Shown here piece by piece: positions 50,057 to 58,989 of a DNA stretch of 64,000 nt. The position numbers and the translations under genes were made by a program. The stretch lies in NCBI RefSeq assembly GCF_034929435.1, contig NZ_JAYFUM010000026.1, positions 1 to 64,000 of the forward strand, in the 5' to 3' direction. Every line of letters begins with the position of its first letter. Positions within the stretch are counted from its first letter, which is position 1. Source of the DNA: Arcicella rigui. GTDB lineage: Bacteria > Bacteroidota > Bacteroidia > Cytophagales > Spirosomataceae. Under the pieces are notes generated by a model that worked only from the letters and a program-made list of their open reading frames with translations, was not told where the DNA came from and did no database searches.

Positions 50057-50418
50057 CTTTGTAATCTTTGTATCAACAAATGAATCATTCTTTTGGTAAG
50101 TTCTTCTTCGTGATTCAAAAAAAGTTGATACTCGTCCAAAGTAAAATGTCCTGTAATGATGCCTTCGAGGTAATGCTTGAATTTCATATCTTTCCGAATA
50201 TTCTGGTCGATATAAATCAATTTATCTTTATCTGAAAGTTTAAAAAATAACCCTTTTCGTTGCTGACAATACTTTGTAAAAACTTGAATCAGTAAATCAT
50301 TTTGCAATTTTAGAATGGGTCTTAGCGTATCATTCTGAAATTTCTCTAACGTTGTTTCTGCTTGTTTTTCAAAAATGAGAATGGGTCGTAGGTTTTGTAG
50401 TTGAGTATCTCGGTTCAT
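50032..50418 (-). CDS. Hypothetical protein, 128 residues
   Basis: Not recognised. It is a soluble, mainly helical protein without a signal peptide, with EKQAETTLEKFQNDTLRPIL, FTKYCQQRKGLFFKLSDKDK and a Leu-rich C-terminal helix RMIHLLIQRLQSQLLLLTM. The layout (a long helix, a short KGLFFKL turn, then a helix bundle) occurs in small Bacteroidota proteins of unknown role. It ends inside the 3' end of the convergent EamA gene and lies just upstream of the DUF5916 gene (21-base gap, same strand), so the two may share a transcript. Confidence 0.6.
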   Translation of the reverse strand: MNRDTQLQNLRPILIFEKQAETTLEKFQNDTLRPILKLQNDLLIQVFTKYCQQRKGLFFKLSDKDKLIYIDQNIRKDMKFKHYLEGIITGHFTLDEYQLFLNHEEELTKRMIHLLIQRLQSQLLLLTM

Positions 50419-50439
50419 ATTTTATAAAACTTGTTTCTG

Positions 50440-52695
50440 CTAAAATTGTTTTAAATAAGACAATTTTGCGATAAGATGTAATTCACGCTGACGAGCAATT
50501 TCGTTTGTCGGAATCCTTGTAAGACCGTCATTTGATAGCTGAGTGCGATAATCATTGAAACCTCTCTGATTGAAAACTAAGTACAAAAACGACAATGGTT
50601 GGTATTCCCACGATACTCTGACGTTCCAAACATCAAATTCATTGGTTGAATTATACTGATAAAAACCAATCAACTGTACTCTTGGATTTAGGGCAAAGCG
50701 TCCAGAAATGGTATAAAGTTGATTATTCCCCGACTGTTTTTGAACCCCTAAATTATCGTAAAAATTATTGGTAAAACGTCCTTCCATCGAAACGTGAGGA
50801 ATCGGGGCGAGTCTAAAACCTGCCGTAACCGTCGTTAATGAACCATTATAATACTTCCCAATTTCTGTATTGAACGAAAAAGAAAGTTTTTTAGAAGCAT
50901 CGGTTTCTATTACACCCATCACACGGTCGTAACGATAAGTGCCACTTGGAATTGTGACGTTAAAGAACGAAAGTGAATCGCTGCCATCGGAGTAGTCAAT
51001 TAATTGGTAATAGTGATTCGTCAGAACCCCAAAAGCTCCCCCATTTTGAAAAGAAAACCAAATTGGGTTAGTATTAATATTTTGTTCAATCATTTTACCA
51101 GTTGTGGCTGAAAAATAATTGACATAAAAACCACCCGGCTCAAAACTTCTGATATAGCTTGGCAACCATTTTCCACGATTTAACCAGTAAAAGCCTGCCG
51201 AATTTTCTATCACATCTGGGCGAGCCACAAAACCCATTTCGGGATTAAAGGCTTTTGTATTAATATTTTGTGTCAGCCAATATACCCATCGAATTCCTCG
51301 GTGATTCAACTGATAGTGACCTGCAAAACCAGCTTTATCTTCGCCCGAAGTTTTTGAAAACATTGCCATCGAATTAATACTTGTACTTTCATTAATTCTG
51401 AAAAAACCATCCGTCGAAGCCGTTAAATTATAATGGTTGGCATCGTTTTTCAACGTAGCAATCCCTCCTATTCGGTTTTGTTTTCCAATGTTTTTTGAAT
51501 ATCTACCCACTAAAAAATCCGTAGCATAAATTTCTTCATTTGCCTTTTGGCGAACGTACAAAAAGCCTAAATTACTCTTTAACGAACGGTTCACCACTCT
51601 TGCACCCAACTGAATCGGAACAGGATTTCCGTTGGCATCAAGTCCAATTTGACGACTAAAAAATGGCTGAATCCTCTGCTGACCACCCGAATACTCATCA
51701 ATTGGGCTAAGTCCTGCGGCAAATAATGAAGCATTTTCTAAAAAAAACTGACGACGTTCTGGAAAAAACACCGACAAACGAGAAAGATTATTTACTTGTC
51801 TATCAGCATCGGCTTGGGCAAAATCGGTATTATAGGTTAAATCAAGTACTGTATTTGGTGTAATTGCCCATTTGATTTCTCCGCCAGCTTTTACTTTTGA
51901 ACCATTCGTTTTATCATAAAATTCTGAACCGTTGTACCTATCTTCCGAAATCAATAAATAAGGTTGAAAACGAATATTAGTTTTAGAAGGCGGTGGCTGA
52001 ATACCCGTTAGTTTCCCTGCATATTGCATTCGAGCTGGCGAAAAAGAACGTGGCAAAGCCGACCAAATAGTTTGTTCATTGGTCATTCTTCGCAATCTAA
52101 AAAAATTTACACCCCAAGTTTGAACGTCTTTGGCTTTTTGGTAGCGAAGTGTTTCCCAAGGAATCGCAAACTCGGCTACCCAAGCTGTATCAGAACGAGA
52201 AGTACGCACCCGCCAAAGACCGTCCCAATCTTCATCAAAATCTTGGTCATCAAATGCCAATAAATCTCTTTGCGAACCATAAGGATTCGTCATAAAAATC
52301 ATAGCATTTCGTTCGTCATTAAAACCATCTAATGAAATTCCGATTTGGTCGCTTCGTCCATAAGTAAAATCTCTTTGCAGATTTGGCACACGTAGTGCTT
52401 TTTTTCCCATTGGCTCATGCAAAATAGCCGCAACATACAAGTAGTCAGCATTATACAAGAGTTTAAAAACAGATTTTTGAGAAGCAGGCTGTTTCTGAAA
52501 TGGCTCTACCTGTACAAAATCGGTAATGGTATGGGCAGAATGCCAAGCAGGTTCTTCTAACTTTCCATCGACTTTTAAATGGTGATTAATAAAAGTTGCC
52601 TGAATGTTTTTTTTGATGGAATCTGGAGAAAAGATATCTTGAGAGAAAACAGTTGTACCCATAAAAATGAGTAAACAACAAAACAAGTAACGCAT
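50440..52695 (-). CDS. DUF5916 outer-membrane protein with CBM9-like N-terminal domain
   Basis: A 751-residue exported protein: signal peptide (1-18, ending TTVFSQ), then a carbohydrate-binding-module-9-like domain (about 32-225; FINHHLKVDGKLEEPAWHSA, YNADYLYVAAILHEP, WVAEFAIPWETLRYQ). The remaining ~500 residues form the DUF5916 barrel-like domain (DLTYNTDFAQADADRQVNNL, RLSVFFPERRQFFLENASLF, YINLSR-type amphipathic strands). Many family members in Bacteroidota are predicted outer-membrane proteins of unknown ligand, often near proteases or transporters. The strands VNNLSRLSVFFPERRQFFLE are near-invariant in the family and intact here. The C-terminus ends LSYLKQF with Phe. Confidence 0.82.
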   Translation of the reverse strand: MRYLFCCLLIFMGTTVFSQDIFSPDSIKKNIQATFINHHLKVDGKLEEPAWHSAHTITDFVQVEPFQKQPASQKSVFKLLYNADYLYVAAILHEPMGKKALRVPNLQRDFTYGRSDQIGISLDGFNDERNAMIFMTNPYGSQRDLLAFDDQDFDEDWDGLWRVRTSRSDTAWVAEFAIPWETLRYQKAKDVQTWGVNFFRLRRMTNEQTIWSALPRSFSPARMQYAGKLTGIQPPPSKTNIRFQPYLLISEDRYNGSEFYDKTNGSKVKAGGEIKWAITPNTVLDLTYNTDFAQADADRQVNNLSRLSVFFPERRQFFLENASLFAAGLSPIDEYSGGQQRIQPFFSRQIGLDANGNPVPIQLGARVVNRSLKSNLGFLYVRQKANEEIYATDFLVGRYSKNIGKQNRIGGIATLKNDANHYNLTASTDGFFRINESTSINSMAMFSKTSGEDKAGFAGHYQLNHRGIRWVYWLTQNINTKAFNPEMGFVARPDVIENSAGFYWLNRGKWLPSYIRSFEPGGFYVNYFSATTGKMIEQNINTNPIWFSFQNGGAFGVLTNHYYQLIDYSDGSDSLSFFNVTIPSGTYRYDRVMGVIETDASKKLSFSFNTEIGKYYNGSLTTVTAGFRLAPIPHVSMEGRFTNNFYDNLGVQKQSGNNQLYTISGRFALNPRVQLIGFYQYNSTNEFDVWNVRVSWEYQPLSFLYLVFNQRGFNDYRTQLSNDGLTRIPTNEIARQRELHLIAKLSYLKQF

Positions 52696-53433
52696 AAAGA
52701 GGTTTATTAAATTTAAAGAGGTTAATAAAATTGCTGCAAATGAACTGTAATTTTGTATCAGTATTTTTTTTAAATATTAGTCTTTAAAGAATACTTGTAA
52801 TATTAAGTAAAAGAAAATCTAATGGCATTCAGTAAGCTTTCAGTTTTGTGAACTTTTAATTTTATTCAGTGAACAATTCCTAAAATATAGCACCGCCCGA
52901 AAGATTAAAACTCTAATTTAGAATTGATTATACGGCACTTTTACTTAAATCTCTTATCCGAAAATTCTTAAAGTCAAGTATTTTGCTTATCCAACATTTG
53001 ATGAATGAGACTTGTTGCATCTTTCATTTACTTTGCTGGATAAAATTTGATAAAAAAATTAGGGATACAGCAAAGCCACATCCCTATACCCCTTAACCAA
53101 ATTAATTATTATTTTTACTTAATAGCTACCTTGATAAAATGCTTTTTTAGCCCCTAAGATTATAAAATAATACTAACATAGGAGCTTAAAAAGCAGTGTT
53201 ATAGTTATGTGATGATGAAGTAGTAATTCAAAAAAATTACATTTGGCAAAGAACAGAATCAATCGACGGTTTCTGAAAAAAATTCGCTAATTCCCTGATT
53301 TTTTTCGACCAATCACATAAAAAAAACGCTGTACAACTCAGCAAATTTCTGGTGTTGTTTATCTAAATTGCATGAGAATACTGACAATATTTTTTAAATT
53401 TGACAACAAACTTTATCTCAATTAATCATTCAC
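52696..53433. other. Intergenic region, no gene seen
   Basis: About 740 AT-rich bases between the divergent DUF5916 and LytS genes. No supported ORF, RNA gene, strong hairpin or periodic array was found. It must hold both promoters; one candidate is listed at 53395. Confidence 0.5.
53395..53402 (+). promoter_or_regulatory. Candidate Bacteroidota -7 promoter element for the LytS/LytTR operon
   Basis: TAAATTTG matches the Bacteroidota -7 consensus TAnnTTTG and lies 32 bases upstream of the GTG start at 53434. A possible -33 TTG at 53368-53370 is spaced slightly long (24 bases). Confidence 0.4.
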
Positions 53434-54522
53434 GTGCAAACATCCGCATCTCTTTCACGTAGTACCACTTTTCTTGCAGATTTACCCGCCCGCAGTCTGT
53501 TAGGTCAAAGATGGGTGTATCATTCTCTCTTTTGGACAGTCCTGAGCTTATACAATACGCTGTATTTTGGCTTCATGCTGAACAATTACACACAAGCTGT
53601 TTTTGAGTTTTCGGTAAAATTTCCGTTTTACTTAGTCTTGGTTTATGGAAATATTTATTACCTCATTCCCAATTTTTTGCTCCCCGGCAAGTACATTCAG
53701 TACTTTGCTTATTTGATTTTGGCTACATTGTTTTCTGTGGCCGTTATCCAAACACTCATCAATCATTTAATTTATATTAATTATTGTCCAGTGGGTTATC
53801 ATCCAAATGTTTTGTTTGACCCAAAACCTACTGCCAAAAGAATGTTTGATACTTTTTCAGTTTTTGGAGTAACAAGTGGCATTAAACTGACTAAAGATTG
53901 GATTGATAACCAACAAAGAATCAAAGAATTAGAAGGACAAAGTGTAAGAAATGAATTAGAGTTTTTAAAATCACAAATTCAGCCTCATTTCTTTTTTAAT
54001 ACTTTGAACAATCTGTACTCATTAACCATCAAGAAGTCGGATTTAGCACCCGAAGTAGTAGTGAAGCTTTCTGGCTTAATGAGCTATATGTTGTATGAAT
54101 CAGACAGCCAAGAAACGACTTTAAAGAAGGAAATCGAACATATTCAAAATTATTTGGATTTAGAAAGTCTCAGATTTGGCAAACGTCTGCATCTGGATTT
54201 CAAAATCGAAGGAGCTATCGAACAGAAAAAATTACCTCCGCTTTTATTGCTACCTTTCATTGAAAATGCTTTCAAACACGGAACATCGCATGAAACAGGA
54301 GCTTTAGATTTAAAGATTTCATTAAAAGTACTCAACGAACATCTCCTTTTTGAAGTAATAAATCCTAAATTCGACAACCAACAAAGTCGTAAAAAACACA
54401 AAGGATTAGGCTTGAAAAATGTAAAAAGACGATTAGATTTATTGTATTCAGATAAGTATGAACTAACCATTCAACCATCTGACAAAGAGTACTTTATATC
54501 ATTATTCATTCCTTTAAATTAG
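53434..54522 (+). CDS. LytS/YehU-type sensor histidine kinase (His_kinase family)
   Basis: A 362-residue membrane histidine kinase starting at a GTG. Four N-terminal membrane helices span about 28-135 (SLFWTVLSLYNTLYFGFML, FPFYLVLVYGNIYYLI, YFAYLILATLFSVAVIQTL). A coiled helix (IKELEGQSVRNELEFLKS) leads to the His_kinase domain, with phosphoacceptor H185 in SQIQPHFFFNTLNNLYSL, the LytS-type motif. The ATPase domain has LLLPFIENAFKHGTSHETG and GLGLKNVKRRLDLLY. The LytTR response regulator starts 4 bases after its stop, so the two form a classic pair. Confidence 0.92.
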   Translation: MQTSASLSRSTTFLADLPARSLLGQRWVYHSLFWTVLSLYNTLYFGFMLNNYTQAVFEFSVKFPFYLVLVYGNIYYLIPNFLLPGKYIQYFAYLILATLFSVAVIQTLINHLIYINYCPVGYHPNVLFDPKPTAKRMFDTFSVFGVTSGIKLTKDWIDNQQRIKELEGQSVRNELEFLKSQIQPHFFFNTLNNLYSLTIKKSDLAPEVVVKLSGLMSYMLYESDSQETTLKKEIEHIQNYLDLESLRFGKRLHLDFKIEGAIEQKKLPPLLLLPFIENAFKHGTSHETGALDLKISLKVLNEHLLFEVINPKFDNQQSRKKHKGLGLKNVKRRLDLLYSDKYELTIQPSDKEYFISLFIPLN

Positions 54523-54526
54523 GCAA

Positions 54527-55276
54527 ATGAAATTAAAAACACTGATTGTAGATGATGAGCCATTGGCTTTGGATGTTTTAGAAACGTTTATCGAACGCAT
54601 TGACACGCTTGAGCTGTATGGGCGTTGTGAAAACGGTATTCAGGCCTTTAATTACTTGAACAAAGGTGAAATTGATTTACTTTTTTTAGACATAGAAATG
54701 CCAACCTTAGATGGCATGGAATTATTAAAAAGTCTTCAAAATCCACCCAAAGTAATCATCACTACGGCTTATCGTGAATATGCCGTAGAAAGTTTTGAAC
54801 TAAGTGTTGTAGATTATTTGGTAAAACCTATTCCGTTCCAACGCTTTGTAAAAGCTGTAAACAAAGTAATTCCGAAAGAAAAAGAAATTCCTACGCCAAG
54901 TAGTCAGTCAATCAGTTCGTTTCAGATTACTGAAAGAAATGAAAAACCAGAGGCTATGTTTATCAAAGTTGATAAACGCATCGTAAAAGTAAATTTTGCG
55001 GATATTTTATTTATCGAAAGTCTTAAAGATTACATCCGTATTCATACGGTTTCGGGTGCTTATGTAACCTATCAAACCATGAATGGAATTTGCGAAATTC
55101 TTCCTTCTGAAAGTTTCGCTCGAATTCATAAATCTTTCATTGTGGCTATCGACAAAGTAACTTCTATTGAAGCGGGAGATTTGGTAGTGTGCGGCAAAAG
55201 CTTGCCAATCGGAAGAAGCTTTAGAGATGATATTTTAGAGAAAATATACAAAACAGGTATTTTGGCAGTAAAGTAG
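54527..55276 (+). CDS. LytTR family response regulator
   Basis: A 249-residue regulator cotranscribed with the LytS-type kinase. The receiver domain has acidic DDEP near residue 8-11, phosphoacceptor D55 in LLFLDIEMPTLDG, T/A switch region VIITTAYREYA, and the conserved lysine in YLVKPIPFQRF. After a linker (about 122-148) comes the LytTR DNA-binding domain (about 150-245): VNFADILFIESLKDYIRIHT, YVTYQTMNGICEILP, FARIHKSFIVAIDKV. It probably controls envelope or secretion genes, as relatives do, but targets are not determinable here. Confidence 0.92.
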   Translation: MKLKTLIVDDEPLALDVLETFIERIDTLELYGRCENGIQAFNYLNKGEIDLLFLDIEMPTLDGMELLKSLQNPPKVIITTAYREYAVESFELSVVDYLVKPIPFQRFVKAVNKVIPKEKEIPTPSSQSISSFQITERNEKPEAMFIKVDKRIVKVNFADILFIESLKDYIRIHTVSGAYVTYQTMNGICEILPSESFARIHKSFIVAIDKVTSIEAGDLVVCGKSLPIGRSFRDDILEKIYKTGILAVK

Positions 55277-55281
55277 CTTTA

Positions 55282-55357
55282 AGCTATGAGCTTTGAGCTA
55301 TCAGTTTTTAGAGCATTTAGCTAAAAGCCTATGGCTCATAGCTAAATGCTCATAGCT
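55282..55357. terminator. Long word-repeat hairpin between convergent genes
   Basis: AGCTATGAGCTTTGAGCTAT (55282-55301) pairs with ATAGCTAAATGCTCATAGCT (55338-55357) with 2-3 mismatches, and the inner arms pair further. It belongs to the GCTATGAG word family found at 28240 and 45526. It fills the whole gap between convergent genes and may end transcription from both. Confidence 0.65.
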
Positions 55358-55369
55358 CACAGCTATAAT

Positions 55370-56464
55370 CTAAGCAACTGTCGAACTCATTACTTCAGTT
55401 TGCTTACGAATTGATTCCAAGTGAACCAATTTGAATAATTCTTCCACAAATTCAGGATATAAACCTAAACCAGAAGCTTGTTTAGCACGGTCAGCGTGAA
55501 CTTGTTTCCAACGGTCAAGTTGTAAAACAGCTACATTGTTATCACGTTTGTATTCGCCCAATTTCTCAACGATAGCCATACGAGCTGCCAATACTTCCAT
55601 TAATTCACGGTCGATATTGTCAATTTTAGCACGCATTGCTGCTAATTCGTCAGTAAATTCAGCACCATAGTTTGCATGACGTACTTCTAATTCACGTAAC
55701 ATTGTTCCTAAAGCTTCAGGAGTCAATTGTTGTGAAGCATCAGACCAAGCAGCGTCTGGGTCACGGTGTGTTTCGATAATCATCCCGTCGTAATTCAAAT
55801 CAAGAATTCTTTGAGATAATTCCATCAATAACGCACGTTTACCAGCCATGTGCGAAGGGTCTCCGATGATTGGTAATTGAGGGAACAAACGTTTCATCTC
55901 AACGGCCATTTGCCACATTGGAGAGTTACGATATTTTGTTTCCTGAGCATTAGAGAAACCACGGTGAATAGCACCTAATTTCTTAATGCCTGCTCCTTGT
56001 AAACGTTCAAAAGCACCCACCCAAAGAGCTAAATCTGGGTTTACAGGGTTTTTCACTAATACAGGAATATCTACACCTTTAAGGGCATCAGCTAAATCTT
56101 GTACATTGAAAGGGTTTACAGTTGTTCTTGCACCAATCCACAATACATCAACACCATATTTCAAGGCAAGTTCAATGTGTTCTGGCGTAGCAACTTCAAT
56201 TGCTAAAGGTAAGCCAGTTTGTTTTTTAGCTTCTACAAGCCATTTCAAAGCTGGTTCGCCCATACCTTCAAAACTTCCTGGACGAGTACGTGGTTTCCAC
56301 ACACCTGCACGCATAATGTGTGCATATCCTTCTGCTTTAATTCTGTTGGCAGTCTCCAATACTTGTTCTTCTGTCTCAGCTGAACATGGGCCTGCGATAA
56401 TCAAGGGTTTGCCGTCAGTATTAATCCATTCCTGCATCGGCACTACATCTAAATTTGCGTTCAT
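55370..56464 (-). CDS. Bifunctional DAHP synthase / chorismate mutase (type II)
   Basis: A 364-residue cytosolic enzyme of aromatic amino acid synthesis. The N-terminal domain condenses phosphoenolpyruvate and erythrose-4-phosphate (3-deoxy-7-phosphoheptulonate synthase, class I-beta), and the C-terminal ~90 residues isomerise chorismate to prephenate. The synthase domain shows PLIIAGPCSAETEEQ, RAGVWKPRTRPGSFEGMGE, VLWIGARTTVNPFNVQ, LVKNPVNPD and IIGDPSHMAGKR. The mutase helix shows MRAKIDNIDRELMEVLAARM. I take the ATG at 56464 (MNANLDVVPMQEW); the ORF extends 9 codons further to 56491. This fusion order (synthase then mutase) is normal for Bacteroidota. Confidence 0.93.
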   Translation of the reverse strand: MNANLDVVPMQEWINTDGKPLIIAGPCSAETEEQVLETANRIKAEGYAHIMRAGVWKPRTRPGSFEGMGEPALKWLVEAKKQTGLPLAIEVATPEHIELALKYGVDVLWIGARTTVNPFNVQDLADALKGVDIPVLVKNPVNPDLALWVGAFERLQGAGIKKLGAIHRGFSNAQETKYRNSPMWQMAVEMKRLFPQLPIIGDPSHMAGKRALLMELSQRILDLNYDGMIIETHRDPDAAWSDASQQLTPEALGTMLRELEVRHANYGAEFTDELAAMRAKIDNIDRELMEVLAARMAIVEKLGEYKRDNNVAVLQLDRWKQVHADRAKQASGLGLYPEFVEELFKLVHLESIRKQTEVMSSTVA

Positions 56465-56861
56465 TTGGCAAACGGTATTAAGTAAAATCAACTCCTTTTT
56501 AAATCTTTTCCTGTATAATTTTCTTTGAATGTGTTACATTATGGAAAATTAAAAAGGAATTATTCAATAGCAGTTGACAAATTTCAAAACATTATTTTAT
56601 TACAAATTGTATCGTTATAAGATTTAACTTCAAAAAATTAGGTATTTATCATCAATAAAACCCGTTTAGCACTTAAAAATCAGGTGCGATAATTGGAACG
56701 AAAAAAATTAATACGACAAAACTTGTTTTTGTATTATTCTAATATGCTATATTTGCACGTTTTACTAAAGTAAGTACTGACGCTCTAAATCATATTAAAC
56801 TGATTAACATTCAATATATTATCATTCAGTTTTAATTTATATACGATTATTCGTCTGTAAC
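56465..56861. other. Divergent intergenic region
   Basis: About 400 bases between the divergent aromatic-pathway and proline dehydrogenase genes. A promoter candidate is listed at 56723. I saw no riboswitch, leader peptide with clustered Trp/Phe/Tyr codons, or terminator upstream of the DAHP synthase gene. Confidence 0.5.
56723..56755 (+). promoter_or_regulatory. Candidate Bacteroidota promoter for proline dehydrogenase
   Basis: TATATTTG (56748-56755) matches the -7 element TAnnTTTG exactly. A TTG at 56723-56725 lies 22 bases upstream, close to the expected -33 spacing. Transcription would start near 56762, leaving a ~100-base leader before the ATG at 56862. Confidence 0.55.
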
Positions 56862-58091
56862 ATGACCAAAATGCAAGCCACATCAACCCTTATGAAGTCA
56901 ACAAAAGTTAGTTTTGAAGACACTTCAATCGCTTTTTCGTCGAAATCTAATTTACAATTGAAAAAGATTTATCTAATCTTTGCCAGTATGAACCAGAATT
57001 GGCTTGTAAAGTTAGGGACTTTTTTTATCAAACTCTTTATTTTTCTTCATTTTCCGATAAAAAAACTTATAAAAGTTACTGTTTTTGAACAGTTTTGCGG
57101 TGGAGAAACACTACAAGAATGTAACAAGACCATAGAAAATTTGGACAAATCTCATATTGGGACAATTTTAGATTTCTCTGTGGAAGGTGAAGATAGCGAA
57201 AAAAGCTTCGATGAAACTACCCAAGAAGTATTAAAAACTATCGAGAAAGCCCACAACAACTTGGCCATTCCTTTTGCGGTTTTCAAAGTTACAGGCATTG
57301 CCAGCGTAGAATTACTTGAAAAAGTACAGAACGAAGACGAGCTAAACAATGATGAAAAAGCAGCCTTCGAAAGAGTAAGAGAAAGAATGAATATCCTTTG
57401 TGGAAAGGCTTATGCTTTGAACGTTAGGATTTTTGTTGATGCAGAAGAATCTTGGATTCAAGATACCATTGATACACTTACTTATGGTATGATGGAGAAG
57501 TACAACAAAGAACAATGCTTGATTTATAATACTTTCCAGATGTACCGTAAGGATATGTTGGAAAACTTGAAACAAGCAACACAGCAAGCTCGTGAAAATA
57601 ATTATTACTTAGGTGTAAAATTAGTTCGTGGGGCATACATGGAAAAAGAACGCCAACGTTCACACGAAGAAAATTACTGCGAACCAGTACACGAATCTAA
57701 AGCAGCTACCGACCACGACTACAACTTGGCTGTGGAGTATTCAGTAGATAACAGAAATACTATTTCACTTTGTGTAGGTACACATAATGAATTTAGCTGT
57801 AAAATTTTAGTTGATTTGATGGCAAAACACCAAATTGACCCTTCTGATAAGCACTTCTACTTTGCCCAATTATTGGGAATGTCAGATAACATTTCTTATA
57901 ACCTTTCGCAATTAGGCTACAATGTAGCAAAATATGTTCCTTATGGTCCAGTAGAGGCGGTAATGCCATACTTGTTTCGTCGTGCTGAAGAAAATACTTC
58001 TGTATCCGGACAAGCAAGTCGTGAGTTTACACTCATTAAAAGAGAAATTGTAAGAAGAAAACGTTTGGCACTTCAACAACTAACAAAATAA
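56862..58091 (+). CDS. Proline dehydrogenase
   Basis: A 409-residue FAD-dependent proline dehydrogenase, oxidising proline to pyrroline-5-carboxylate at the membrane face and feeding electrons to the respiratory chain. The beta/alpha-barrel core contains VFEQFCGGETLQECNKTIEN, ILDFSVEGED, FAVFKVTGIAS, a DAEESWIQDTIDTL substrate segment, YLGVKLVRGAYMEKER, and the family's closing signature YLFRRAEENTSVSGQASREF, with the Arg pair that binds proline carboxylate. Length is right for the stand-alone Bacteroidota enzyme (not a PutA fusion). An in-frame ATG three codons later (MQATST) is an equal alternative start. It is monocistronic with a terminator at 58129. Confidence 0.92.
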   Translation: MTKMQATSTLMKSTKVSFEDTSIAFSSKSNLQLKKIYLIFASMNQNWLVKLGTFFIKLFIFLHFPIKKLIKVTVFEQFCGGETLQECNKTIENLDKSHIGTILDFSVEGEDSEKSFDETTQEVLKTIEKAHNNLAIPFAVFKVTGIASVELLEKVQNEDELNNDEKAAFERVRERMNILCGKAYALNVRIFVDAEESWIQDTIDTLTYGMMEKYNKEQCLIYNTFQMYRKDMLENLKQATQQARENNYYLGVKLVRGAYMEKERQRSHEENYCEPVHESKAATDHDYNLAVEYSVDNRNTISLCVGTHNEFSCKILVDLMAKHQIDPSDKHFYFAQLLGMSDNISYNLSQLGYNVAKYVPYGPVEAVMPYLFRRAEENTSVSGQASREFTLIKREIVRRKRLALQQLTK

Positions 58092-58128
58092 TAGTCATTT
58101 GAGAAGATTTTACTAAAACTTATATATG

Positions 58129-58177
58129 GTCACAAAGTCAAGTCCTTGTAAGAGTTTCTGACTTTGTGACTTTTTAT
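58129..58177 (+). terminator. Terminator of the proline dehydrogenase gene
   Basis: GTCACAAAGTCA / TGACTTTGTGAC is a perfect 12-bp stem with an 18-base loop, followed by TTTTTATTT. Confidence 0.85.
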
Positions 58178-58228
58178 TTGTAAATTGCCAGACTTATTTT
58201 AGTAAACTAATCCATTACAATATCAAAT

Positions 58229-58969
58229 ATGTTTCGTTCTCCATATAAATACTTTTTGCTAACCTTTTTACTAATTGTGATTGACCAGATTATCAAGGTA
58301 GCAATCCATAATACTTTACAGTACGAAGGACAAGAAATTGCAATTATTGGCGATTTTTTCAAATTACACTATGTTTTAAACAGAGGTATGGCCTTTGGAA
58401 TGACGCTTGATTTTATTCCACAAGTTTATAGTAAAATTGTATTAAGTCTTTTTAGAATCAGTGCCATGTTTGGGATTGGCTATTATTTAGTAAAATTAGC
58501 CAACAAAAAATCTCCAGAAGGCTTACTTTGGAGTATCGCTGCCATTTTAGGTGGTGCAATCGGCAATGTAGTGGATAGTACTTTTTATGGTGTAATTTTC
58601 CATAACGCTCCTGCGGGTTCGCCTACGCCATGGTTTCATGGACAAGTAATTGATATGTTTTTCTTTGATATTTATCAAGGATGGCTTCCCGACTGGATTC
58701 CTGTTTGGGGCGGTACTTGGTATTCAACACCGATTTTCAATTTTGCAGATGCGGCTATTTTTTGTGGAGTAGTAACGATTTTGATTTTCCAAAACAGCTT
58801 CTTTGACGAACCAAAGAAAAATACTAAAGTAGCAGAAAGCACGCCAGAGGAAATAGCTGTGGAAACTGAACAAGAAAACATTGACACTGCAAACGAACAA
58901 GAAACGATTGTAGATACTACTGAAAATAACAGTCAGGAAGAAGAAACGAGCATAAAACCGATTGAATAA
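58229..58969 (+). CDS. lspA: Lipoprotein signal peptidase (prolipoprotein signal peptidase)
   Basis: A 246-residue inner-membrane aspartyl peptidase that removes the signal peptide from lipid-modified prolipoproteins; several lipoproteins in this window would be its substrates. Four membrane helices frame the two catalytic aspartates, D116 in GGAIGNVVDSTFYG and D174 in FNFADAAIF. HYVLNRGMAFGM is the conserved substrate-pocket strand. As in other Bacteroidota enzymes it has a longer periplasmic insert (NAPAGSPTPWFHGQVIDMFF) and S instead of R after D116. Unusually it ends in a ~55-residue acidic, Glu/Thr/Asn-rich tail (from about 190) with no recognisable fold. Confidence 0.9.
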   Translation: MFRSPYKYFLLTFLLIVIDQIIKVAIHNTLQYEGQEIAIIGDFFKLHYVLNRGMAFGMTLDFIPQVYSKIVLSLFRISAMFGIGYYLVKLANKKSPEGLLWSIAAILGGAIGNVVDSTFYGVIFHNAPAGSPTPWFHGQVIDMFFFDIYQGWLPDWIPVWGGTWYSTPIFNFADAAIFCGVVTILIFQNSFFDEPKKNTKVAESTPEEIAVETEQENIDTANEQETIVDTTENNSQEEETSIKPIE

Positions 58970-58989
58970 TTTTTGCTTAAATATTTAAA

